The notes under the pieces: generated by a model
What the model saw: only the letters and a program-made list of their open reading frames with translations
Told to the model about the DNA's origin: nothing
Databases searched by the model: none
Program-made: the position numbers and the translations under genes
Source: Lachnospira sp.
Lineage (GTDB): Bacteria; Bacillota; Clostridia; Lachnospirales; Lachnospiraceae
NCBI GenBank assembly: GCA_015057605.1
Contig: SVDX01000021.1
Location: 1-44,180 of the forward strand
DNA length: 44,180 nucleotides
Direction of reading: 5' to 3'
Shown here: positions 1-8,999 of the stretch, one piece after another
Layout of the letters: every line of letters begins with the position of its first letter
How positions within the stretch are numbered: the stretch's first letter is position 1

Positions 1-70
1 GTGTATCGGGATATCTCCCTGATTTATACAAATCAACACACATTAGTTTAAACTCGTAGCTATAACGCAT
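1..70 (-). CDS. Transposase, 5' end only (IS3-type, helix-turn-helix subunit)
   Basis: A reading frame starts at the ATG at 70-68 and runs off the left edge after 23 codons. It begins MRYSYEFKLMCVDLYKSGR, which resembles the start of helix-turn-helix transposase subunits of IS3-family elements common in Lachnospiraceae. A strong ribosome site (AAGGAGGG) lies about 8 bases upstream, but it is inside the 3' arm of the hairpin at 76-110. Only the first residues are visible, so the family is inferred from memory of related N-termini and the IS type is uncertain. Confidence 0.6.
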   Translation of the reverse strand, partial: MRYSYEFKLMCVDLYKSGRYPDT

Positions 71-75
71 AAAAA

Positions 76-110
76 TACCCTCCTTACTGGTTTGTCCAGT
101 AAAGAGGGTA
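76..110 (-). terminator. Terminator-like hairpin that also holds the transposase ribosome site
   Basis: Arms 76-90 and 96-110 pair over 15 bases with one mismatch and a 5-base loop. On the minus strand the hairpin is followed by TTTTT, so it can end the penicillin-binding protein transcript. The AAGGAGGG ribosome site of the transposase lies in the 3' arm. Confidence 0.75.
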
Positions 111-140
111 CATATCAGGTCTAAGCGTTTTATTTTGTCA

Positions 141-3071
141 TTAATCTTCTGTTCCTGGTATGTCAGGAATATCTGGAATGTCCGGCATATCTGGCATATC
201 TGGCATCTCAGGGATATCAGGGATATCAGGGCCTTCTAAATCACCAGGATTGTCTGGCTCTTCTTTGGGAGCTGTATGTTCGGTACATTCTTCCATATGA
301 TTAACATCAAATTCAGCATCCTTTGGAAGCGATGGAGTCTCGCCTTCAGGAATATAAATATTAGTTTCTTTTTTCTTGATACGCACGACTTCTTCGGTGT
401 GCTTACAATGCTCGGTTGCTATACAACCAGTGTCCGAGCATATTTCAACGGTAACGTGTACATCGCAATATTCGGTAGGCTCAGTTCCTTTTTCAAAATA
501 TTCGTATCGTAACATATTGCCTCTTTCATCACAATTACATAAGCCTTCTTTTGCAAGTAAACCTGACTGAGTACAGATTGTAGCGCCTACGAGCTCGCCA
601 GAGTTAACATATCTATCAATATCAAATGATCTTGTTTTATCAAGTGGATTACCGTTAACGTCGCCTAATTCGTGAATACGTTTCATAACCACGCCCCATA
701 GACGAAGATGCATTGCACCATAGTTAGTAAGTTGCTTGTTGTCGTCGTTACCCATCCAAATGGTTGCAGTGTAATATGGTGTAAAGCCAGCAAACCAAAT
801 GTCTGTATATCCTGTAGTAGTACCTGTTTTACCAGCTGTGTTGTAACCTGAAAGTGTAACATTACCACCACCTGCTGTACCGTATGAAGTAACAGACTGT
901 AATGCAGATGTTAAAAGTGCAGCTGTTGTTTCCTTCATAACAGTTGAATGCTTTTGGGTAGCTACCTTATCAAGGATAAGATTACCGTCATGATCGTATA
1001 CGGTAGTGTAATATATAGGTTCGTTGTAGTATCCGCTATTAGCGATGGTTGCATAAGCAGAATTTAATTCAAGGTTAGTAACACCCCATGTGATACCACC
1101 TAAAGCAAGAGCTTCAATGGCATCGTGGTTACCGTTAACAGGCTTTGTTGGTGGTACTAAGGTTGTAAAACCAAATTTTTGAGTAAAGCTTAAACCGTTA
1201 ACTGGTTCAACTAAAGCTAATGTTTTAACTGCCGGTATATTTCTTGAAAGAGCGATGGCGTTACGCACTGTTGTAAGACCGGCATAAATTTTATCAGAGT
1301 TTTGTACAAGCTTGTCATTTGCCTTGTAATAGTATGGCTCATCATCAATAACTGTACCTAATGTAATAAGTCCACTTTCTAACGCAGGAGCGTATGTGGT
1401 AATAGGTTTAAATGTTGAACCCGGTTGTCTCTTGGAAGAAGTAGCACGGCTAAAAGTTAAACTTCCTTCTTTAGTTCCAGTTCCACCGACAATGGCTAAA
1501 ACCTTTCCAGTGTACTGATCAATAATTGTCATAGAAGCTTGTGGTTGGAATACATAGTAAACTTTTTCATCAATTATTGTGTCGGTCTCTGTAACCTTAG
1601 CTTCTCTAAATTGCTTAATATATTCATCTGCCGCAGCCTTGTTGTTGTAGGTGGATGAATAATTGGTTTGTTCCAAATCTTTAATAAAATATGAGTTAAG
1701 ACTTGATTCATTATAGGTATAAGTCTTGTTCTCAGCATTTTTAACCTTAAGTGAATATTTGATTTTAACACGAGCACCTGTTGGATATAAACGAACAGTG
1801 CTATTTAATTTTTCGCTTCCCTCAGGAGTCATTGCAGTTTCAAATTGAGCGATTTTATTTTCTATGGCAGTACTATCGGAGAAGTTGTTAGTTCTATAAC
1901 CAAAATAAGAAAGAAAATCTGCTTCTGTATAAGTACTGATTGTATCATCCGGGTGAGCAACAGTAAGTGAATATGATACTGTAAATGCACCACCCTGTGG
2001 GAAGTTCATAGGATCTGCAAACTCTTCATCCAAAATAGCTTGAATGTCCATGTTCTGAGTTGAATTGATAATTAAACCACCACGATAAAGTAAATCGTCA
2101 GCCTGGGCGCTTGTGTAGCCCTTTTGTTCCATTAAATCTGCTTTAACTTGGCTGATTAAAGCATCTACAAAGTAGGAATAGCTATTAGAAGAAGTGTTTT
2201 CAAGACTAACGTTTTGTATACGGGCATATACATTATCTGCCTCAGCTTCAGCTTTTTCTTCCTCAGTTATAAAACCATTATTGAGCATATCTTTAAGAAC
2301 CTTAGCTCGTCTTGTAGCATTATTTTCAGGATATCTTACCGGATTAAATCTTGTAGGATTCTGCGTAATGCCAGCAATTACTGCAGCTTCTGATAATGTT
2401 AATTCAGAAACATCTTTATTAAAATAATTGTTAGCAGCAGCCTGGACGCCAAGGTTACCGTTACCAAGGTTGATGGTGTTAAGATAATTCTCAAGAATTA
2501 CCTCCTTAGTAACCGTATCTTCAAGCTTAAGTGCGAGATACTGTTCTTGAAACTTTCTTCTAATTTTTTCTGAAGTACCTTCATTATAAACATCTACGAA
2601 AATGTTATTTTTTATTAACTGTTGAGTAAGTGTACTTGCACCTTCTGAAAGTCGACCGTTTTTTATCGCCACCCACATAGCTCTCATAATACCCTTAGGG
2701 TCTATTCCGTTATGTGAGTAAAAACGTGCATCTTCAATAGCTATAAATGCTTCCTGCAAATCAATAGGTATCTGATCAATGCTTACATAGATACGGTTTG
2801 ATTCGGAACCTATAAGCTCTTCAATTGTGTTGCCTTCAATATCCAAAATCGTTGTTTTGTATTGGGAAGGTGTAATGTCGGTTATGATAGGAGCAGTATC
2901 AATGATACCCTTAAACATACCAAATACGGCACAACATCCTACTACGGCAAGCACAAGACAGCCTAAAATAGCTACCTTCATACAGTTTAATATAAGCTTA
3001 CGGCCTAATTTTCCATTAGGTGAGGTTAATTCATGACGCTTTTTATAAACGCCTACTCTTCCATAATTCAT
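141..3071 (-). CDS. Class A penicillin-binding protein (PBP1A type)
   Basis: Bifunctional peptidoglycan synthase that polymerises lipid II glycan chains (GT51) and cross-links them (transpeptidase), anchored in the membrane facing outward. One transmembrane helix lies at about residues 31-53. The GT51 motif with catalytic Glu113 (EDARFYSHNGID) follows. The transpeptidase domain has the STFK motif with nucleophile Ser552, an SRN motif, and KTG at 748-750. After it comes a Cys-rich segment (CNC, EYCDVH, CSDTGC) typical of clostridial PBP1A proteins, then an acidic Asp-Ile/Met-Pro repeat tail. I chose the ATG at 3071 because GAGG sits 8 bases upstream; the frame is open for 29 more codons without a ribosome site. 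The product has 976 residues. It is transcribed from an extended -10 promoter in the divergent region shared with yigZ. Confidence 0.95.
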   Translation of the reverse strand: MNYGRVGVYKKRHELTSPNGKLGRKLILNCMKVAILGCLVLAVVGCCAVFGMFKGIIDTAPIITDITPSQYKTTILDIEGNTIEELIGSESNRIYVSIDQIPIDLQEAFIAIEDARFYSHNGIDPKGIMRAMWVAIKNGRLSEGASTLTQQLIKNNIFVDVYNEGTSEKIRRKFQEQYLALKLEDTVTKEVILENYLNTINLGNGNLGVQAAANNYFNKDVSELTLSEAAVIAGITQNPTRFNPVRYPENNATRRAKVLKDMLNNGFITEEEKAEAEADNVYARIQNVSLENTSSNSYSYFVDALISQVKADLMEQKGYTSAQADDLLYRGGLIINSTQNMDIQAILDEEFADPMNFPQGGAFTVSYSLTVAHPDDTISTYTEADFLSYFGYRTNNFSDSTAIENKIAQFETAMTPEGSEKLNSTVRLYPTGARVKIKYSLKVKNAENKTYTYNESSLNSYFIKDLEQTNYSSTYNNKAAADEYIKQFREAKVTETDTIIDEKVYYVFQPQASMTIIDQYTGKVLAIVGGTGTKEGSLTFSRATSSKRQPGSTFKPITTYAPALESGLITLGTVIDDEPYYYKANDKLVQNSDKIYAGLTTVRNAIALSRNIPAVKTLALVEPVNGLSFTQKFGFTTLVPPTKPVNGNHDAIEALALGGITWGVTNLELNSAYATIANSGYYNEPIYYTTVYDHDGNLILDKVATQKHSTVMKETTAALLTSALQSVTSYGTAGGGNVTLSGYNTAGKTGTTTGYTDIWFAGFTPYYTATIWMGNDDNKQLTNYGAMHLRLWGVVMKRIHELGDVNGNPLDKTRSFDIDRYVNSGELVGATICTQSGLLAKEGLCNCDERGNMLRYEYFEKGTEPTEYCDVHVTVEICSDTGCIATEHCKHTEEVVRIKKKETNIYIPEGETPSLPKDAEFDVNHMEECTEHTAPKEEPDNPGDLEGPDIPDIPEMPDMPDMPDIPDIPDIPGTED
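163..231 (-). repeat. 9-base tandem repeat in the PBP tail
   Basis: Nearly eight 9-base units, read on the plus strand as TCWGGVATA-like, encode the Asp-Ile-Pro / Asp-Met-Pro tail of the penicillin-binding protein. The period is exactly three codons, so loss or gain of a unit keeps the frame. Confidence 0.85.
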
Positions 3072-3115
3072 ATATTTTACCTCGTTGTTAAGTTGTTTTT
3101 TATAAACGATATTGA

Positions 3116-3124
3116 CATTATAAC
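3116..3124 (-). promoter_or_regulatory. Extended -10 promoter for the PBP gene
   Basis: The minus strand reads TGTTATAAT (TGn plus a consensus -10) about 45 bases upstream of the chosen start at 3071. No good -35 is visible at 16-18 bases, as expected for an extended -10 promoter. Confidence 0.6.
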
Positions 3125-3254
3125 AAAAAAATGTGTTCAAATAAAGAACAAATTTCATATATTTTATTATGTATGAAAAAAATACAATCTATACAGTCTT
3201 TAAATAGGAAAAGAAATGTGTTAAACTTAACAAAAATACTATGGTGGAATTGAT

Positions 3255-3905
3255 ATGGAAAAAACTTACAATATAATATATGAAGCCGGAAGTGGCGAGA
3301 TAGTTGAAAAAAAGTCAAGATTTATTGCTCACATTTATCCTGTGGATAGCATAGAAGAAGCGGAACAGATAAAAGAACAGATAAAGAAGAAGTATTGGGA
3401 TGCAAGACATAATTGCACTGCATACGTAATAGGAAAGAATAATGAAATTCAAAGATATGATGATGATGGAGAACCTTCAGGAACAGCAGGAAAGCCGATG
3501 CTTGATATATTGCTTAGTAGCGAACTGCGTAATTGCATAGTGGTTGTTACCAGATATTTTGGTGGAGTTTTGTTGGGAACCGGAGGACTGATAAGAGCAT
3601 ATCAGGCAGCTGTTAAAGAAGGACTTCAAAACACTAAAGTAGTAAAAGTGCACAAAGGCATACAGATAGGTATACAAACGGACTATACAGGACTTGGAAA
3701 AATACAATACATAACAGCTAATGAAGGCGCATATATAAAGGAAACAGAGTATCTTGAAAATGTAAATCTTTCTATAATAATAGAAGAAAATAGCTATGGA
3801 ATTTTTGAAAAAAAAGTAACAGAAGCGACTAATGGAAAGGCCGTATTTCGCTCAAAACAGGCAATAGAGTTCGGTATATTGGAAAATGAGTGCATACTAT
3901 TGTAA
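3255..3905 (+). CDS. yigZ: YigZ/IMPACT family protein
   Basis: Member of the conserved YigZ (IMPACT) family, a cytoplasmic protein of poorly defined role, linked to translation regulation in eukaryotic IMPACT homologues. The N-terminal domain (about residues 1-125) carries the family signatures ARHNCTAYVIG, DDDGEPSGTAGKPML and VVTRYFGGVLLGTGGLIRAY. The C-terminal part (about 130-216) is the smaller ferredoxin-like DUF1949-type domain. The length of 216 residues is usual. The ATG at 3255 has GGTGG 7 bases upstream. It is a single gene divergent from the PBP gene; no terminator is obvious before the next promoter. Confidence 0.93.
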   Translation: MEKTYNIIYEAGSGEIVEKKSRFIAHIYPVDSIEEAEQIKEQIKKKYWDARHNCTAYVIGKNNEIQRYDDDGEPSGTAGKPMLDILLSSELRNCIVVVTRYFGGVLLGTGGLIRAYQAAVKEGLQNTKVVKVHKGIQIGIQTDYTGLGKIQYITANEGAYIKETEYLENVNLSIIIEENSYGIFEKKVTEATNGKAVFRSKQAIEFGILENECILL

Positions 3906-3995
3906 AAAATGAACAAAATATCCTATGCAGAGCGGTTCATAAAACAAAAAATAATAATATTGCACAAAAATACACAAAAAAAACATAAAGATATC

Positions 3996-4024
3996 TTGTT
4001 AAAACTACTAAAATATGTTAGTAT
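3996..4024 (+). promoter_or_regulatory. Promoter of the pectin transport locus
   Basis: TTGTTA (3996-4001), 17 bases, TAGTAT (4019-4024), with TGT directly before the -10, giving an extended -10. It lies about 80 bases upstream of the binding-protein start. Confidence 0.65.
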
Positions 4025-4031
4025 TAGTTAA

Positions 4032-4084
4032 ACCAATGGAAATATTATGCCATTGGTGGTGGTATAAAACCACAGAAAACCAAT
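4032..4084 (+). promoter_or_regulatory. Leader with two mutually exclusive hairpins
   Basis: ACCAATGG (4032-4039) pairs perfectly with CCATTGGT (4050-4057). The same segment 4052-4057 can instead pair with ACCAAT (4079-4084), enclosing a GTGGT/ACCAC stem. The second pairing ends 2 bases before the GGAGGG ribosome site at 4087-4092. Function is inferred. Confidence 0.4.
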
Positions 4085-4101
4085 AAGGAGGGTTTTGTTT
4101 T

Positions 4102-5670
4102 ATGAAAAAAACAGCAAAAAGAGTTGTTGCTCTTATGCTTGCAATGATCATGGTAATGAGCATGGTTGCTTGTAAGAAAGATGATGAAAAGAGCAAAACA
4201 ACAACAGCTGGCTCTGGCGAAGTAGCTAAGCCACAAAAGATCACAGTTATGTGGGATAACACAATAGTTGCTGAAGACAACGGCGGTAAGGATTTTGCTA
4301 AGGCTCTTGAAACAGCTTTAGGAATGACAATTGACTTCAAGCGTCCAGTTCACTCAGCTTACTATGATGTTCTTCAAACTTCATTCGTTTCAAACGAAGT
4401 ACCAGATGTATTCGTATTAGCAGCTAACTACTATGCTCAATACGCTTCAACAGGTTCACTTTGGAACATGGAAGAAGCTTGGAACAAATCAGAACTTAAG
4501 GCTTCAGGCAGACTTGAACAATGGGCTATCGATATGATCGCTGGCTTAAAGACATCAGGTAAGGCTGGTGCTGAAGGTATCTATGGTTTCAACTTAACAC
4601 GTGGTAACGGTTGTGTTACATACGTAAGAACAAAATGGTTAGAAGAATGTGGCTACAAGGCAGATGGTAGCGAAATTAAGACATACGATGATTACTATCA
4701 AATGTGTGTTAAGTTCAAAGAAAAGTACAATATAGCACCAGTTTGTGCTTCTAAGTACTTAAATACTGAAGCTCCATACACAAACTACTTACCAGAATTC
4801 TACCAAGGCGCTTATCCTGACTTCTACAAGAATGCAGAAGGTAAGTGGGTAGATGGTTTCTCAGAAGACGCTATGAAGAAAGCGTTAAAGAGATTACAAG
4901 ACGCTAACAACGCTGGTTTACTTGATCCAGATATGGGTAGTGCAACAACAACAGATGCTCGTGAAGGCTTCTATGCTGAAGAGCACGGTGTATTCACATA
5001 CTGGGCTGGTACATGGGCTCAAACAATTATTGATAAGTTAGCATCTAAGGGTCATGCTGATACAAGAGTAACAGCTCTTAAGCCAATCGCAGAAGTTGGT
5101 AAGTATGTTGAAAGACAGGCTCCAGTTGTTGCTATTTACTCAAGATGTGAAAATCCAGAAGGCGTATTCAAGTACTTCATCGAGCCAATCTATGATGGTG
5201 CTGAAGTTCAAGCTTTATGGACATACGGTGTAAAGGGCGTTCACTGGGATGATAAGGCAGAAACAATTACATTAAATGGTAAGGATTCTGTTTACGCAGC
5301 AGGCGAATTCCACTTCTTACTTGACCCAGCTACAAGCAAGTCATTCATGAAGAAGAACCACATCGATCCATTACTTTCAATGGGTAAATTCATCGAAGGT
5401 AAGGACCCAGCTGCTACAGCTGCTAAGCCAATCGTTTCTGAAAAGGCTCAAGAAGTAATGGCTATGTTCAATGTTAACTGTAAGAATGCACCAGTTATCG
5501 TGTCTACATCAACAGTTACAGAAAACAGCGCTAAGATCTGGGCTTGCCGTAACGAATTAGTTACAAAGATTGTTGCTCAAAACATGAACGTTGATGACGC
5601 TATGAAAGAGTACACAGAAACAGTAGGCACAGAAGTTACAAAGTGCTTAGAATCATTAAATGATCAATAA
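4102..5670 (+). CDS. ABC transporter sugar-binding lipoprotein (LplA type)
   Basis: Extracellular substrate-binding lipoprotein of a carbohydrate ABC importer, probably for pectin-derived oligosaccharides given the downstream enzymes. The signal peptide (basic KKTAKR, then a hydrophobic stretch) ends in the lipobox SMVAC, with Cys24 as lipid anchor. It is followed by a Ser/Thr/Lys-rich linker and a family 1 extracellular solute-binding fold from about residue 48. The length of 522 residues fits the LplA/YtcQ group. GGAGGG lies 9 bases before the ATG. Codon use is much more biased than in the enzyme genes downstream (AAG, GGT, TTA and CCA dominate), which points to very high expression. The two permeases follow after a terminator-like hairpin. 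Confidence 0.93.
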   Translation: MKKTAKRVVALMLAMIMVMSMVACKKDDEKSKTTTAGSGEVAKPQKITVMWDNTIVAEDNGGKDFAKALETALGMTIDFKRPVHSAYYDVLQTSFVSNEVPDVFVLAANYYAQYASTGSLWNMEEAWNKSELKASGRLEQWAIDMIAGLKTSGKAGAEGIYGFNLTRGNGCVTYVRTKWLEECGYKADGSEIKTYDDYYQMCVKFKEKYNIAPVCASKYLNTEAPYTNYLPEFYQGAYPDFYKNAEGKWVDGFSEDAMKKALKRLQDANNAGLLDPDMGSATTTDAREGFYAEEHGVFTYWAGTWAQTIIDKLASKGHADTRVTALKPIAEVGKYVERQAPVVAIYSRCENPEGVFKYFIEPIYDGAEVQALWTYGVKGVHWDDKAETITLNGKDSVYAAGEFHFLLDPATSKSFMKKNHIDPLLSMGKFIEGKDPAATAAKPIVSEKAQEVMAMFNVNCKNAPVIVSTSTVTENSAKIWACRNELVTKIVAQNMNVDDAMKEYTETVGTEVTKCLESLNDQ

Positions 5671-5704
5671 TTAATGATTAATAAAGTTTAATTGGGAGGA
5701 TATT

Positions 5705-5740
5705 CCTGGGCTTATGCCCGGGGATAAACCCCATTTTTTT
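5705..5740 (+). terminator. Attenuating hairpin between binding protein and permeases
   Basis: GGGCTTATGCCC (5708-5719) and GGGGATAAACCCC (5720-5732) form two adjacent stems; the second is followed by ATTTTTTT. It lies between the binding-protein and permease genes with no clear promoter after it, so it probably terminates only part of the transcripts. Confidence 0.65.
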
Positions 5741-5796
5741 AAGATTACAGTGGGAAATTTCGATTTCTACAGGTTGTAAAGAAAGAAGGTATGAAA

Positions 5797-7437
5797 ATGG
5801 TATGTAAATCATGCGAAACACAAATACCAAAACGTGCAAAAAAATGTCCTAAGTGCGGTATGCCAGTAGTTAAAGAAGAAAAAAATCTTAAGATTTTGGC
5901 TATCGTAGGTGCGGTTATTGCCTTTATCGGTGGACTTTTTCCTTTGGTACAGGTGAGTTCACTCGTAGAAATCGCATTTGGTTTCATGAATGGTGGCGAT
6001 ATCATGAAAGATGTTGCTGCTTATGCACCTGAAGGCGCAACTTGGGCAGACGTTGTTATGGGCTTCCCGGAAGTTGCTAAAAGTACTTTTGGCGGAATGT
6101 TTTGGTATATTTTTATGCTAGCATTAATTGCTACGATTTTATTAGTAATTTTTAGATATGAAAAGATATCTATCGTTACAACATTAATAGCTGTTGGTAC
6201 ACTTATTGCATATTTCTTTGTTATTCAAGATGCGCATTTGAATCCATCTGCTATTGAAACACTTTATGAAACAAAGACAGCAATGAAGCCGTTGTTAACA
6301 GACTACGGTATGTCAGAAGCAGCGATTGAAGAAATGGGTAGATCTAAGAGATTAAATTTCTGTGTTGAACTTGCTCAAATGTCAGTTGCTGATTTAAGAG
6401 AAAAAGGCTTAGCTGAAATCGGCATGGGTCTTTACATCACACTTATTGGTGCAGTTATTTCTATCGCAGGTGTATTTATTGATGTATTCAAGTTCATCAA
6501 GAAGAAAACTGTTAAGTCAGAATACTTAAGAAATAATCGTACTGTTGCACAAAGAATGTATACTTACAGATGGTTCTATTTAATGTTCTTACCTGTATTA
6601 TTATTCGTTCTTGCATTTAACTATTGGCCAATGTTAGGTATCAGATTTGCTTTTACAAAATATTCAATGGTTGGTGAACCGGTTTATGTAGGTATTTACC
6701 AATTCTTAAAGATGTTTAAGGAAGCAGATTTCTGGGAAGCATTTAGAAATACACTTCAATTAAGTGTTCTTTCATTGCTTGTTAACACATTTGGTGCGGT
6801 TATCATTTCATTAATGTTACATGAAATTGTATCTTTATTATTTAAGAAGACAGTACAGACAATCGTATACTTACCTCACTTTATGTCTTGGGTAGTTGCT
6901 GCGTCAGTATTCCGTTTATTCTTAGGTGTAAATGGTACAATGAATGACGTACTTATGACTTTGAATATTACAAGAGAGCCAATCAAATTCCTTTTAAGTA
7001 ACGAGACATGGCGACCTGTTTATTACTTTATAAATGGTTGGAAGAGTATAGGTTGGGGAACAATCTTGTTCTTAGCTACACTTTCTGGTATTAGCCCAGA
7101 CTTATACGAAGCAGCTCAAATTGATGGTGCTAACAGATGGCAGAGAATGAAGTTCATTACTTTACCTTCATTAGCAAATACAATTATTACAGTTCTTATC
7201 CTTAATTTAGCTAAGGTTATGAACATTTTCGAATCAGTATTCGTATTAACAAATGATGCTGTTGTTGACACATCTCAGGTTATTCAGACTTATGTATATA
7301 AGATGACATTCGGTATCGGTGTTCCTGATTATGGTTATACAACTGCAGTTGGTCTCTTTAGATCATTAGCGAGTGCGGTACTCGTATTAGTATGTAACTA
7401 TGCTAGTAAGAAAGTCCGCGGTCGAGGAATAGTATAG
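5797..7437 (+). CDS. ABC sugar permease (LplB type) with N-terminal zinc ribbon and extra membrane domain
   Basis: Inner-membrane subunit of the importer. From about residue 257 (YRWFYLMFLP) to the end it is a standard LplB-type permease with six helices and the ATPase-contacting EAA loop at 438 (EAAQIDGANRWQRMKFITLP). The first 255 residues are extra: a zinc ribbon with Cys3, Cys6, Cys17 and Cys20 (CKSC...CPKC), then about four to five hydrophobic helices with a charged loop between. I place the start at 5797 because AAGAAGG is 7 bases upstream; the ATG at 5791 would be only 1 base from it. Ordinary LplB proteins are about 300 residues. No cognate ATPase is in the locus, so a shared MsiK-type ATPase encoded elsewhere is expected. 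Confidence 0.92.
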   Translation: MVCKSCETQIPKRAKKCPKCGMPVVKEEKNLKILAIVGAVIAFIGGLFPLVQVSSLVEIAFGFMNGGDIMKDVAAYAPEGATWADVVMGFPEVAKSTFGGMFWYIFMLALIATILLVIFRYEKISIVTTLIAVGTLIAYFFVIQDAHLNPSAIETLYETKTAMKPLLTDYGMSEAAIEEMGRSKRLNFCVELAQMSVADLREKGLAEIGMGLYITLIGAVISIAGVFIDVFKFIKKKTVKSEYLRNNRTVAQRMYTYRWFYLMFLPVLLFVLAFNYWPMLGIRFAFTKYSMVGEPVYVGIYQFLKMFKEADFWEAFRNTLQLSVLSLLVNTFGAVIISLMLHEIVSLLFKKTVQTIVYLPHFMSWVVAASVFRLFLGVNGTMNDVLMTLNITREPIKFLLSNETWRPVYYFINGWKSIGWGTILFLATLSGISPDLYEAAQIDGANRWQRMKFITLPSLANTIITVLILNLAKVMNIFESVFVLTNDAVVDTSQVIQTYVYKMTFGIGVPDYGYTTAVGLFRSLASAVLVLVCNYASKKVRGRGIV

Positions 7438-7449
7438 GAGGGCGAAAAG

Positions 7450-8982
7450 ATGATAGTTGTTGGCGTATTATTAATTCTTGTCGGCATACTTTGCGCGACA
7501 TGGGCTTTCATACAGGGCAATTCAGATTTGGCCCAAAATGTAGAGCAATATGGTGAAAAGATTGTTAATCATATTTTCGGACCATTAGATGCTAAGATAG
7601 CAGAAGCAGGTGCTGATGCAGATTTAGTATCAAGATATCAGAGCTTGAAAAAAGTTTATAGTGGACACCAATTTACAGTAAAGCCATTCAGTGAGAACCT
7701 TACAGATTCATTTATTACTGTAGGTATCATAATGGTTGCAGTTGGTATTGTTTGTTTAGTAATATTTGCTTTATTTGATGCAAAGAAAAAGAAAGCTAAC
7801 TGGGCAGAAGCAAAAGAAATTTTCAAAGAAAACAAGATTTCATTTATTATTTCAGTTATTGGTTTAATTGCATCGTTTGCAGGTACTGTTTGGTCATGGA
7901 TTCAAACATCTACGTTTAAGTATGCATTACAATCAGAAGTTGGTATCTGGAATAACTATGTGGATACACTTGTTAAAGTTGGTAATGCAGACTCATCATG
8001 GGCATCATGGATGAAGTTTGATGCAAACCAAGTATTAACACAATATGGTGCACCAGGTTTAATGGACCTTGGTATGGTTAAGGTTGTTACAGCAATTTCT
8101 TTAATTGCATTAGTTGTATTTGCAGTATTGTTTATGTCGAACATTGGTAAGCTTGGTAAAACAAAGTTATTCCCAGTATTCAATGGTATTGTATTTATTA
8201 TCTTCGTGTTGATTATTTTAATACCTATTTATAAGGTTTTAATTGACTCATTTGATGGTGCTTCAGTTCCTAAGATGAACTTTAAACCAGTAAGATTTAC
8301 AGCAGAAGCTTATAAGGACATTATTACAAGAACATCACTTCGTACACCATTCTTAATTTCAGTAATTACAACACTTATGGGTACATTCTTGGGTCTTACA
8401 TTATCAACACTTGGTGCGTATGTATTAATCCAATTTGAAATGCCAGGTAGAAACTTATTCGCATATTTATTGTTATTTACAATGATTTTCAATGGTGGTA
8501 TGATTCCTACATTCTTAGCTATTAAGTCTTTAGGTCTTCTTGACACATTGGGTGCGGTAGTATTACCTTTAAGTATTAACGTTTATAACTTAGTTCTTAT
8601 GAGAAACTTCTTCGAAGGTATCCCAACATCATTATTCGAAGCAGCTGAAATTGATGGATGTTCGCCAATGGCAATATTCATTAAGATCGTTCTTCCATTA
8701 TCGAAGGCAGCTATCGCTTCTATCGGTTTGATGTTCTCGGTTATTTTCTGGAACGACTATACAAACTTCAAGTTATACATTTCATCACCAAAATATTTCA
8801 ACTTCCAGTTGAAGTTAAGATCGATGTTCGATGAAGGTGGTGTTCCTGACTCACCATACTACGGTGAAGTAACAGCACAATCAGCAGCCGTTATCGTTGC
8901 TATCTTACCTTTCATGATCATCTATCCATTCTGTCAGAAGTACTTCGTACAGGGTGTTAACGTTGGTGCGGTAAAAGAATAA
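7450..8982 (+). CDS. ABC sugar permease (LplC type) with N-terminal membrane extension
   Basis: Second permease of the same importer, 12 bases after the first, with GGAGGG 7 bases before the ATG. The canonical permease starts near residue 239 (KLFPVFNGIVF) and has the EAA loop at 397 (EAAEIDGCSPMAIFIKIVLP) and the usual C-terminus ending in GVNVGAVKE. The first 235 residues are extra: a helix at 2-20, an extracytoplasmic stretch of about 70 residues, then three further helices near 90-110, 135-155 and 212-230. There is no zinc ribbon here. Both permeases carrying an added membrane domain of similar size suggests that the two extensions pair with each other. Ordinary LplC proteins are about 290-300 residues. 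Confidence 0.92.
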   Translation: MIVVGVLLILVGILCATWAFIQGNSDLAQNVEQYGEKIVNHIFGPLDAKIAEAGADADLVSRYQSLKKVYSGHQFTVKPFSENLTDSFITVGIIMVAVGIVCLVIFALFDAKKKKANWAEAKEIFKENKISFIISVIGLIASFAGTVWSWIQTSTFKYALQSEVGIWNNYVDTLVKVGNADSSWASWMKFDANQVLTQYGAPGLMDLGMVKVVTAISLIALVVFAVLFMSNIGKLGKTKLFPVFNGIVFIIFVLIILIPIYKVLIDSFDGASVPKMNFKPVRFTAEAYKDIITRTSLRTPFLISVITTLMGTFLGLTLSTLGAYVLIQFEMPGRNLFAYLLLFTMIFNGGMIPTFLAIKSLGLLDTLGAVVLPLSINVYNLVLMRNFFEGIPTSLFEAAEIDGCSPMAIFIKIVLPLSKAAIASIGLMFSVIFWNDYTNFKLYISSPKYFNFQLKLRSMFDEGGVPDSPYYGEVTAQSAAVIVAILPFMIIYPFCQKYFVQGVNVGAVKE

Positions 8983-8999
8983 TTTATATTATTATATTA

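Noticed and set aside
3906-4101. Riboswitch upstream of the binding protein
   Set aside because: I recognise no known riboswitch class; only the simple competing hairpins are reported.
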